From: Thermothelomyces thermophilus ATCC 42464
Lineage: Eukaryota; Ascomycota; Sordariomycetes; Sordariales; Chaetomiaceae
Length of the DNA stretch: 64,000 nucleotides
Assembly: GCF_000226095.1 (NCBI RefSeq)
Contig: NC_016473.1
Location: 1,736,001-1,800,000 of the forward strand
Reading direction: 5' to 3'
In this document: positions 1 to 9,191 of the stretch, piece by piece
Position numbering within the stretch: position 1 is the first letter of the stretch
Layout of the letters: each line of letters opens with the position of its first letter
The notes under the pieces: generated by a model
The model's input: only the letters and a program-made list of their open reading frames with translations
What the model was told of the DNA's origin: nothing
Databases searched by the model: none
Program-made: the position numbers and the translations under genes

Positions 1-823
1 TGCGATGCGACGTCATGCAATGGGATCGCGGCGAGCCGCCCGTTGAACGAAGCAGTGGACTCCGGAGTGGAGTTGCCGGCATGGCGGGGCGCCTCGCCAA
101 GTGAGCGCCAGGGCACGTGACGATTTTGCTTAAATACCGCTGCTGCACTGCCCAAAATTTCTTTTTGTTCCGTCACGAAATTTGGCAACGCCTTGCGACG
201 GCCCGGTACCACTTTGCATGCTCACCACATGCGGCCCGCTTCCTTTCCTCATCTCTTTCTCTCCGCTCTACTGTTTGTGTGGGCGTTGTGTTTTCGGAAG
301 GCAGGAAAGCGAGGCTTCAAAGGTAGGTTGGTGCCGGTGCCCCGAGTCTGTGGCATATGTGCGTCTCTTGGGGTAATGTACCTCGACTGCCCAGCGACCT
401 CCGAACGCTTCATATAATGCTAGAGCTTGCCGCTTCGAACAATCCCAGGGCGCGCAAGTGTGGACGGTGAAGCAATATCGAAAACCCCGTGTCTCCGTAA
501 GACGCGTCCGCCAGTTCACTGCGTCTCGATCCTCTCGGTTCTTGATGGTATGAGCTAGTGGAAACATTTCAGTTGTGTTACCTATCGCGTATTGTGATTT
601 GCCTTGATGGTGGCTATTGGATGAGCCTACAGAGTAAAGACATTAAACTCGCAAAACATAGCTTTTCCTGCATCTGAAGTCCCCCCAACAGGTCATGGTG
701 TAGTCTGCTTTTCACAAGTTGGGCTTCTGCACGACCGCCTCTCTGATCGTCGTCAAGGGTGAGATCAACTTGTTCCCCAGCGACTCGGATGCTTCCTGAC
801 CAGCCCCCGGGACAGCCGACTAC
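1..823. other. intergenic, no gene recognised
   Basis: I see no supported gene here. Several short reading frames overlap on both strands, but none shows a domain or a plausible exon structure. The right part must hold the 3' UTR of the glyoxalase II gene, which ends at 824. Confidence refers to the absence of a recognisable gene. Confidence 0.5.
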
Positions 824-2197
824 TCACTTGAAGTTGTTCTTCATCTCGCGCAGCTTGGTCATGATGGCAACCGGATCGGTCTCGCCCGTGGCCTTTTGGA
901 TTTCGGGGTCCTGAGCAGGGTTAGTTGCCGGTAAACCCTCCAGAAACCCCCGCCGGGGTCTTCATCATACCTGAGGTCGCATAAACACGTTGTGCTGCTT
1001 CTCGTCGCCAATAGTGAACTTGCCCTGGGTCTCCTTGTTGGCCTTGGCAAAAGCCTCCAGGGCCTTGAGCGGCCCGCTTGGGAGGACCGAGAGGCCAAAC
1101 TTGGCGTTGGCCGCGGTGTACTCGTGGCCGGGCTGGGAACAAGTCAGAATCGTCCGCAAGTCATTTCGGGACTGGCAAACGCGAGAACTCACAAAGACCC
1201 GGGTATCGTCGGGGAGCGAGCCCAGAGTCTCGTTCAGCGCCTTGTGCATCTCCTCGCCCGTGCCCTCGAAGAACTTGCCGCAGCCTGCAGACGGTCAGCA
1301 CGGGCAGGAGCAGAAGAGGCTCGGGAAACGCCCGACTTACCTCCGTGGAAGAGAGTATCTCCTGTAAACACAACCTTGTCGTCGCCATCCTGCATGAACC
1401 AGCAAATGCTGTCCTGGGTGTGGCAGGGCGTGTGGAGCGCCTTGACTGCGATGCTGCCAATGTTAAACGTCTCGCCGTGCTTTGGCGTCCTTGACACCTT
1501 TTTGCAGTCTTTTCCCCCGATGATCTCGAGGGGCTGCCCAAGCTCTGAAATCTGCCAACGCTCAGCACAAGTCACAGCGCACACACTTCCGTGACAGGCG
1601 CTCGTGGCGAACTCACCAGCTCCTCGTTTCCACCGGCATGATCCCAATGACTAAAAGGAGAAAGGAAATCAGCTTCCTGCCGTTGCCGTTACGGGGACGT
1701 CGCGAATGCTTACTGATGGGTATTGACGATGGCTTTGAGATTGATCGAACCGTTCTGGATCGCTTTCTTCAGCACCGGCGCGACCCTGAGGGTGTGAGCA
1801 TATCTTCCCTCTTCTTTGGCCCTTGACATCCTCCTTTCCCGGGAAAAGTCACTCACTCGGCTGGATGGGCGGGGTCAATGATGACGGCGTCCTTGGATTT
1901 GTCGTCAACTACGAGGTAAGCGTAGTTGTCGCTCCTCCCCACCCCTTTTGGACCGTAATGTCAGTTTCGAGTTGATTTATCAGCGGCTGCTGACCGAGTC
2001 AACAAATCAGGACGTACACATAGGAATCGATTGGATATGCATCTTGCGAGCGATGACGGACTGAGGAAAAGGGAGTCAACAACGAGCACCGAGTTGGGTT
2101 TTTGCGGTGAAGTATGATGATGGCTCACACTGCTAGCGAGAGAGGTAAACCGTGGCTGAGAAGAGCGCCTTGCAGCAGCAGTCAAGAAGAAGGACAT
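824..2197 (-). CDS. GLO2: hydroxyacylglutathione hydrolase (glyoxalase II), nine exons
   Basis: Hydrolyses S-lactoylglutathione to D-lactate and glutathione, the second step of methylglyoxal detoxification. Exons (minus): 2197-2129, 2060-2018, 1944-1857, 1785-1714, 1650-1617, 1551-1341, 1284-1193, 1132-971, 910-824. Together they encode 285 aa. The metallo-beta-lactamase metal motif T-H-H-H-W-D-H lies at about residues 89-95. It is followed by FTGDTLF, GGCGKFFEG and PGHEYT, all typical of the family. The first exon gives a 23-residue Arg/Ser/Ala-rich leader that looks like a mitochondrial presequence. A second ATG at 2042 begins MHIQSIPMW, the usual N-terminus of cytosolic fungal glyoxalase II, and would give 256 aa. 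The stop codon is embedded in a donor-like AAGTGAGTAG, so a further 3' exon is not strictly excluded. LAS1 lies upstream on the same strand. Confidence 0.93.
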
Positions 2198-2635
2198 GCT
2201 CTTTGGATGCGGAGTTCATGTACTAGTAATCCGTACAAATGCAATGCACAGTGCACAATTACGCCCGAGCTGCAAACTATTAGTTACCGGAGACTACGCT
2301 AGCGTAAGGTACTGCAGCAAACGGGTGGTTCAAATCGGCTCGTGGCTAATCCGTTCGGGACACGATAACCGGGGACGCCGGTTGCAGATGTTAGCTGGGC
2401 GGGAATGACGTTATATTTGAAGGTCCGACGCTCGTTAACTTGTTCTGTTGTCCGCAGATGGTCCAGTGGTGGGCTAGTAGTATGTAATCCATATTCTACG
2501 TACGGATCAGCCCCACAGTCACATGACCCCCCCATCGGCCATCCATGGAACTCAGGGGTAGGGATAGGGTGCAATGAGTTCTTCCAGAGGGAGGGCATAT
2601 ATAGAATTCACACGAGTGTCTGAAAACTCGCTGCT
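2198..2635. promoter_or_regulatory. GLO2 upstream region and LAS1 3' region
   Basis: A spacer of about 440 bp between two minus-strand genes. It should hold the promoter of glyoxalase II and the 3' UTR of LAS1. No specific control element stands out. It contains one copy of the ACGTACGGAT type motif near 2497-2506. Confidence 0.4.
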
Positions 2636-4282
2636 TCAAACAACCCCGATAGGCTTGGGTACCCAGGTCTCTGCGTCGTACAAAACCCAAGCAGGGCGGT
2701 CGTCCTCGTCCTCTTCCTCGTCTTCGACCTCCTCTTTGTCGTCCTCTTCCTCACCTTCCTCGGTCGCCATCTTTTCCCTCGTGTCCATCCCGGTCCTAGA
2801 CGAATCATCTCCAGCCGGCCCATCCTCTTCCATGCGGTCCGCACCGCTTACGTGCTCTTGGTTCCCCTTCCACTCCAGGATTCGCCTCCCCAGGACCAAA
2901 GCCCGACGCAGCACTTTACTGTCCCTCGTGTTGTCCGTGATGGAGTCAAGCACCATCAACACCAGTCCCTCGTCGAACCTCCCAAGTTCCCTCTTCAGCT
3001 TCTCCTCCTCCTCCTCCTCCTCCTCCTGCGGCTGCTTTTCGTTGCCCTCTAAATACCCCTCCAGCAGCGTCCTTATCTCCTTTTCCTGTGCCGGCTTGTG
3101 CCCATCGCCAACACCACCACCACTACCACCACAACCATCCTCCTCCCTCATCGTCACGTCAGGACCATCATTCTCACCATCACCATCACCCTCACCCAAC
3201 ACCCCCTCCATCGCCTCGGCACCAGACTCTTCCCTTCCAGACGCATCGGCCTCGTCCTCGTCCGCGTCAGATTCGTGCTCGTCGCTGTCACTGTCGCTGT
3301 CGCCGGCCGTCAGGCCGCGCCAGTAGTACTCCCAGATCCAGTCGAGCGCCTTGTCCGCGGCGGCGCGCAGGCGCGCCAGGGAGGGGAGCTGCTCGTGGGT
3401 GGCCTGGTGGCGGAGCTCGACAAAGGTGGCGGGCAGGCCGACGCTCTTGGCCACGTCGTACATGGACATCTTGCGCTGTCTGTCCTGGTGGGAGTCGAGC
3501 AGGCCCGTCACGAAGCTGGTCCCGCGGTCAGGAAGAGCAAAAAAAAAAAAAAAAAAGGACGTAAATGCTTATCCTCGAGGACATTTTGATGGGGGAGTGT
3601 GTGTGGATTTGAGAGGCAATGCATTAGTTGTAACTGGTCTCCAATGTTCTCCTCTCTCTCTCGCGTCCCATTTTCCTCTGTTTCAAAGAAGAGAAGAAGA
3701 AGAGTAGGAGGAGGAGGAGGAGGAAGATATGGGAGGGAAGCAAAAGCGAACAAACAGAATAGGAATAATAATAACAAAAATCATCAGACTCACTCACCGA
3801 CTAAAAGCGGCCGAATATGCCGCGCGCACGGCGTACGCCCTCGACGCCCTCGCCAGCCCGTCGTCGCTCCCCGCCCCCGGCCCCCCCGTCACCTCGTCGC
3901 TCAAGATGGCCGCCGTTAACAGCGCGGTCGACTCGACCATGTGCGGACAGCCGCCGCGCTGCATCCACATGGACACGCGGGCGACGGCCTCTTGTTTCTC
4001 GCCATGGCTCCGTCTCCGTCCGACTGCTTGTTGTTTTGCTGTTGTCAATGATGATGATGATGATGATGGTGGTGGTAGTGGTGGTGGTGGTAGCTCGTTG
4101 ACAGTAGTAGCACGGTATGTCGAGTAGGCGGTAGCGGCCGTGTTGGTGCTAGACAACTGAGCCTGGCCCGGGGTTTGCCGTCGCGGTGGTTGCCGCTGAG
4201 GATGGCGGTCGGGGTAGAACTGCCGGCGGACGGCCAGCAGCTCGCGGCGGTTGCGCCAGGGGGTGAAGATGTACTGTACCAT
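2636..4282 (-). CDS. LAS1: LAS1, pre-rRNA ITS2 endonuclease
   Basis: Las1 partners the Grc3 kinase and cuts ITS2 of pre-rRNA in the nucleolus. Two exons, 4282-3798 and 3515-2636, give 454 aa. The N-terminus [24 protein letters not shown] and the block [12 protein letters not shown]...[11 protein letters not shown] are typical of Las1. The HEPN nuclease motif R-H-Q-A-T-H sits at about residues 197-202, just after the intron. The C-terminal half is a long Asp/Glu-rich low-complexity region ending in [11 protein letters not shown]. Between the first two conserved blocks there is a Pro/Ser-rich insertion of roughly 60 residues encoded by trinucleotide tracts, which many homologues lack. The 282-bp intron (3797-3516) is AT-rich and carries an A18 run. 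Start chosen at the only Met preceding YIFTPWR. Confidence 0.93.
3539..3556. repeat. A18 homopolymer in LAS1 intron
   Basis: An uninterrupted run of 18 A on the plus strand inside the LAS1 intron. On the transcribed minus strand it is a T run close upstream of the acceptor and could act as the polypyrimidine tract. Confidence 0.9.
4047..4095. repeat. ATG/GGT trinucleotide tract coding for a Ser/Pro linker in LAS1
   Basis: A run of ATG-type then GGT-type trinucleotides on the plus strand. Read on the minus strand it encodes the Pro-rich and Ser-rich linker of Las1 (PPPPLPPP then six Ser). It is a length-variable coding microsatellite in appearance. Confidence 0.75.
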
Positions 4283-4822
4283 GCCCTCAAAAAAAGATTA
4301 AAATATTGAATAATGCCCCCCGGAATCTTGATTCGTAGTGCGTTGATAACAGAGCCTCCCCTGCTTTTCTGTTTCCTGAGGTTTCTTGTAAGAGTTTGAA
4401 ACGTTGTAATTTTGAAATGACGGATCGATACTTTACATCGTACATGCATACGGATGTACTCCGTAATCCGTACACTTCAACTTGTCGCCGTCGGAGCTGC
4501 CCATCTCGACCATTCCACCAACAGTCATGATTGACTGACAAGACGCACGCGCAATTCATTATGTAAAACAATTAACGAGGATTAGGCTCACAGATACCTT
4601 CGTATATGCTAATGGATTCTTACTGACCACCTACTTCGTTAGCAACGTCTTGTCGAGAAACCCATCCGATTTCAACCCACTAACTACAGCGATTTATGAA
4701 GACGACCAAAAAAAAAGGAACGGGAACCTTTTTTTGTTGTGATTTTTTTCTATCCTCAAATCACCATCTATTGTTTTATGCCTCTTTTATCATCCGTAGC
4801 CGCCAAAAAGGAAAAAAAAAAA
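4283..4822. other. intergenic, LAS1 promoter and LYS9 3' region
   Basis: About 540 bp, noticeably AT-richer than the flanking genes. It contains a copy of the dispersed motif TACTCCGTAATCCGTAC at about 4455-4471. No gene is seen. Confidence 0.45.
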
Positions 4823-6495
4823 TCACGAAATAGTCTTCTCCACCATGGTGATTCCATACTTCTCCTTCAGCTCCTTCATCAGGGGCTCATTGATCCTCGA
4901 GTTCATGGGCGCCACAATGCCCTTGTCCTTCAGCTGCCCGCTCAGCACCTGCTTGACGGCGACGGCGCAGGGCACGCCGACCAGCTTGGCCATGGCCGAG
5001 TAGCCCTTGGGGTCGCCGTACTCGCACAGGGTCGAGGTGCGCGTCTCGCGCGAGCCGTCCTTGTGCTCAATCTCGAACTTGTGCTGGAGCATGACCAGGT
5101 CGCGCTCGCCCTCCTCGTACTGCATCTTGCGCTCGAGGGTGGCGCACAACGTGTCGAGGGGGTTGCACTTGGGCGAGATGGGCTCGTCCGAGAACAGGCC
5201 GATCCAGCGGAGCCCGGACAGGATGCGCTGCTTGTCCTCGTCCGACTCGAACGTCGCCTTGGAGAGGATGGCCGCCTCGAGGTCGGCGGCCGACGACGAC
5301 GCGGCGCCGACGACGGCCTGCGTGGCCTCCTTCCAGGGCACCGGCCGCGACAGGACGTCGAGCGGGGCGTCCTCGAGGAAGCCGATGTCGACGAGCACCT
5401 TGATGAACTGCGGGAAGCCCTGGTAGCGCAGAGTGCCGCGGATGATGGTCTGGGCCTCGGGGATGGCGTAGCGCTCCTTGTACTGGGTCGAGTCGCGGTT
5501 CGGGTAGGCGACGAAGGCGAAACCGGGGTAGATGAAGTACGGCTTAGCAGTCTTCATCAGATCCTTGCCGGACACCTCGACGACGGAGCCATCCTGCCAC
5601 CACTTGCCCGCGTTGCGGAGGGCCAGGAGCACGCCGCGCGACGACCACGAGAACTTGTAGCCGAGCGGGTTGTCCGAGTCCTCCGGAGCCGGGAGACCGC
5701 CGCAGTATGACAGGAAGCTGAGGATCTTGCCGCCCTCACGGTGTACCTCGTCAATGGTCTTGATGGCGTACAGGTGGTCGATGCCTTGGGATCAGGGTAC
5801 GTCAATAAAGTTGGCTCGACTGGGGCGGAGGCTACTAAACGGGAGGAGCGGAGAGGCATGCATACCCGGATCCAGACCGATCTCGTTCATGACGGTGATG
5901 CCGGCCGCCTTGGCCTCGGCGTCGAGCTCGAGCATCGCCGGCGAGACGTAGCTTGTGGTCACGACATCTTTCTTGTTGCGGATGGCCGACTTGATGACGG
6001 TGGCATGGAAGGTGTAGGGGATCAGGCTGATGACCAGGTCATGCTTGGCCACCTCGGCGTCCAGCGCCTTTTCGTCGGTCACGTCGAGCGAGATGGGGTG
6101 CGCATTCTTGACGCCCGCGGCGAGCTGCTGGGCAGAGGCCAGGGTGCGGCAGGCTGTTTGTCAACTCTGGTCAGTTGGGGTCCGATCGCAGAGTTGGGTG
6201 TGACCCTAGAGAGAGAGAGGGAGGCAGCCATACCGACCGTCACAGGGATGCCGGCGTCGCTGAGGATGTCGAGGGTCGGCCGGGTGACGAAGCCCGCGCC
6301 GAGCATGAGCACCTTCCTAGAAGCGGGAAGCCATGTCAGCCGATGCGTAGAAGGAGGGTGCCCTTGTACACATTGTGGTCTGGATGTGCTGGTTGCCCGG
6401 TGGCATGGTGGCACGGTGGCATGGTAGCACGGTGAGAACGTTAGGTGGGGGGGGGGGAAGGGTCGGAAGGAAGCAGTTTACTTTTGCGAGGCCAT
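4823..6495 (-). CDS. LYS9: saccharopine reductase, L-glutamate-forming (LYS9)
   Basis: Catalyses the NADPH-dependent joining of alpha-aminoadipate semialdehyde and glutamate to saccharopine in the fungal lysine pathway. Exons 6495-6482, 6316-6234, 6153-5866 and 5784-4823 give 448 aa, close to the yeast length. The N-terminal Rossmann motif LGAGFV begins at about residue 10, and the first exon codes only for MASQ plus part of the next Lys. Other typical blocks are SLIPYTFHATVIK, NEIGLDPGIDHLYA and the C-terminal KYGITMVEKTIS. The start context is good and no other in-frame Met lies near. I found no clear GCN4/CPC-1 TGACTCA box in the upstream 1.3 kb. Confidence 0.96.
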
Positions 6496-7865
6496 CTTGG
6501 TGGTCATGTACTGCCCGTCTGTACGACTGTACGGCTATTAGGTAGACTTGATTTCGTGGGATCCGCCGGGGGGATTTCTGATCGCCTGGCAAAACTTGGT
6601 TGATAATTTCCTTCCTTCGTTAACTTTTTTTTTCCTTGTTCGTGGTTCGAGTTGTTGCTACCCGTGTTACCAGCCAGTAAGGGACTTTTCCACTTTCTCC
6701 GTCCCGTTCCCGATACTGTTCCGATAACGGCCCCAAGCCTTGAACTGTTTGGCGGCCAATTTCAATGAGGGGTAAGCTCTATGGCGGGTATGGCGGGTAA
6801 CTATGGCGGGGTAGTAATGCCCTCAGTCGGCAGGGCCCCGTTTGGCGGGGTCCGGTCAAGTTCTCTGTTAGGAGCCCTGCAGTGGGCGACATGACCGTAA
6901 TATTGGGAGGCATGCATTCCGCACATCCGGCTGTTGTACGGATTACATACCTCGTAACCCGTACAGACCGTATGCACATACAGTATCCGACACGGCTTCG
7001 ACCATCACTCTCTGAGCTCCATCCTGCGCACAAACACCCAGGCCATAAGTGTGTGGTTGCGCAATCATACTATGGCAATAACAGCGGTTAGGCGTTCCGG
7101 TGGCAATCTTCCCGCTGTAGGAGGCCACCATTAACTATAGAGTAGATGCATGCATGTGGGAAGGTCCCCGTCACGAATGAGATTAGCGAGGAGAGACAGA
7201 TGACTGAAGCTCCGGTACCTCGCACTGGGGGTACACTATGCACACGCCTCGAGTCTGAACTGCTGGCAGTCACGAAATGGGTATGTGGCTTACAGGTAGT
7301 GTAGGTAAGTATGTACAGTACATACAGTACATACAGTACTTACGCGTCTAGACCCGTAGCATTCACCTAAAATTACAGGACGGATATCCTCATTTTTTTT
7401 CGGTTCAATGGGCCCTTGCTGGGTTGTGAAACCCACATGCCTCGACTCTCCCTCTCTATCTCCGTAGCCTTGTCCGAGAAAACGCCAACCAAACCATCCC
7501 CCACCCAACCATCCCGTTTACCCAGTTAATAATGAACCGTCCGTATCCGTGCCTATGCCGTGTGCTCTTGTCGCTCACCATGCCGTATCCCGCGCGTCAT
7601 GTATCTGCAAGTCCTTCCTGCTCGCCGCCTTCTCGCCCCCCCGGCCCCTCCAGGGGGAAAAATGATGATGAAAATAACGAGAATAATAAAATAAGAGATC
7701 AAGAAGAAGAAGAAAAAAAACCCTGTAACACCTCGGTGCCATGCATCGACTGATTCACACACACACACATGAAAAGAAAAAGAAAAAAACACGAGAGCTG
7801 GCGGGTAGGGAAAGGGAAAAAAAGGAGGAAGGAGTCCAGCCCATCACATAGCCAGTGTGTGCAGC
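6496..7865. other. intergenic, LYS9 promoter side
   Basis: 1.37 kb with no supported gene. It has a G-rich run near 6447-6460 just inside the first LYS9 intron border region. It also has a tandem CAGTACATA series at about 7314-7341 and copies of the GTACGGATTACATAC motif near 6937-6951. The right end should be the 3' UTR of the acidic-tail gene; GAA-rich stretches occur near 7700-7840. Confidence 0.5.
7306..7345. repeat. CAGTACATA tandem repeat
   Basis: A short tandem array of the 9-bp unit CAGTACATA on the plus strand, about three copies plus partial units, with self-complementary GTAC cores. It belongs to the same sequence family as the dispersed GTACATAC motifs elsewhere in the window. 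Confidence 0.8.
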
Positions 7866-9191
7866 TCAGTCCTCCTCGTTCTGGCCGTCGTCGTTCTCTC
7901 CGTTTTCATTCTCACCCTCACCCTCACCCTCACCCTCGCCCTCACCCTCGCCCTCACCCTCGCCCTCATCCTCATCATCACTGGCAGGTGGCTCCCACGG
8001 ATCCTCTAGCTTGAGACCCAGGCCCTTGCCCGTGTCCCCGTCTTCTTCCTGATCCCTGGTACTGCCGAGCAGGGAGAGGACCACCGACTGGTGCAGTGTA
8101 AGCTCCTTGCCGTGGTCTGGCGCATCGTACAGGCCCATGCCGTACAGAATCTCGCCCTCGGGCTCGTCGTCATCGTCTTCTTCGTAAATGACCGGCTGGC
8201 ATGTCTGCTCAGCAGCAGCGTCCGGCTTCGTCGGTTGCTGCTGCCCGGCCGCCGTCTCCATGGCCAGACTTGGGCCAAGGCTGCAGGCAAAATCCTCGGG
8301 TGTTGGAGGTGCCGTCTGCTGGCTGAACGTGGCAGCGACAGCAGGCTGGGCCTGTTCCCATGCGGGCACCTCAGCCGCCGCCTGAGGAAGGGGAAGGTAC
8401 GGAATGTCGGACAACGCGGCCGCCGCGGGATGGTCGGAGGAGCAGGTCACCGGGGAGAACGGAGGAGCCTGCTGCTGGTGCGGCATCTGCAGAGGTTGGC
8501 TCACGGGCGAGTAGACGGGCTGTTGCGAAGAGCTGAAGCTCGAGTAGGGCAGTGAAAGCGGCGAGAAGGGCTCTGCCGGTGACGCGTACCCGGAGTAGAT
8601 CGCAGGCGTCGGGGGAAACTGTTGCAGGCTCGCCAGGATCTCGGCATCGTTGTACGCCGCATAGGGATAGGCAGCTGCGTCTGGTAGGGCGTAGAGAGGC
8701 TGCTGTGCATTCTGCGAGGACGGGTGCCAGCTGACCGGGCGCGCCGGCCTCGTGGTCTGCCGCTCGTAGAAATGCTCGTTCGGGGTTTCTGCAGCTGGCG
8801 TAGGAAGAGGTATCTGCTCCATCGCCGGAGACATCGTCTGGAGCCCGCCCCGAAAGCCATCCCCGATCAGCGTTCTCCGGCGTGCCTGCATTGTTGACGA
8901 TCTCGGGCTGTTGCTGGCGCTGCCTGGCTTGGATATCCTCATGCCGTTCCCCCCTCTTTGCTGCCCGTTTGCTCCCCTGGAATACCTCCTCGTGTTCCCG
9001 ATGAGTTGTCTCGAGAGTTGGTTGAGGAATGCGTCGACCGTGTATGTCCCGCCGGCAGTTTGCTGGTGAGGCATGCCAAGCATGTTGGCACCGACGAGTG
9101 ATGGCATCATCTTGGGTGAATGTTGAATACTAATATTCAGGCATGAAATTGACAGATGAGACTCGAGGGTGTCGACGACAATAACAGGCAA
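7866..9191 (-). CDS. uncharacterised fungal protein with acidic Glu-Gly tail
   Basis: A single open frame of 441 codons. I do not recognise a named domain. Visible features are a Thr/Ser/Arg-rich N-terminal third with the basic patch RRRTLIGDGFRGG, a long Pro/Gln/Tyr/Ser-rich middle that looks disordered, and a C-terminal block EILYGMGLYDAPD...GKGLGLKLEDPWEPP. That block resembles a conserved motif I remember from hypothetical Pezizomycotina proteins. The end is an EGEGEG-type acidic repeat encoded by a CCCTCA minisatellite. Translation may start at 9191, but the Met-Met pair at 9110 (414 aa) or a later Met before PHQQTAGG is equally possible. Function unknown; a nuclear, disordered regulatory protein would fit the composition. 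Confidence 0.7.
   Translation of the reverse strand: MPVIVVDTLESHLSISCLNISIQHSPKMMPSLVGANMLGMPHQQTAGGTYTVDAFLNQLSRQLIGNTRRYSRGANGQQRGGNGMRISKPGSASNSPRSSTMQARRRTLIGDGFRGGLQTMSPAMEQIPLPTPAAETPNEHFYERQTTRPARPVSWHPSSQNAQQPLYALPDAAAYPYAAYNDAEILASLQQFPPTPAIYSGYASPAEPFSPLSLPYSSFSSSQQPVYSPVSQPLQMPHQQQAPPFSPVTCSSDHPAAAALSDIPYLPLPQAAAEVPAWEQAQPAVAATFSQQTAPPTPEDFACSLGPSLAMETAAGQQQPTKPDAAAEQTCQPVIYEEDDDDEPEGEILYGMGLYDAPDHGKELTLHQSVVLSLLGSTRDQEEDGDTGKGLGLKLEDPWEPPASDDEDEGEGEGEGEGEGEGEGEGENENGENDDGQNEED
7912..7972. repeat. CCCTCA hexanucleotide coding minisatellite
   Basis: About ten tandem units of CCCTCA/CCCTCG on the plus strand. On the minus strand they encode the Glu-Gly repeat near the C-terminus of the preceding gene. 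The hexamer keeps the reading frame whatever the copy number. Confidence 0.9.

Noticed and set aside
2320-2350. GGTTCAAATC resembling a tRNA T-loop on the plus strand
   Set aside because: No cloverleaf can be drawn around it.
4739-5710. Long plus-strand open frame of 323 codons
   Set aside because: It is the antisense shadow of the last LYS9 exon; the high GC of third positions keeps the opposite strand open. It has no domain.
6447-6460. G-run as a quadruplex-forming promoter element of LYS9
   Set aside because: It lies inside the first LYS9 intron and is a single homopolymer run, not four separated G tracts.
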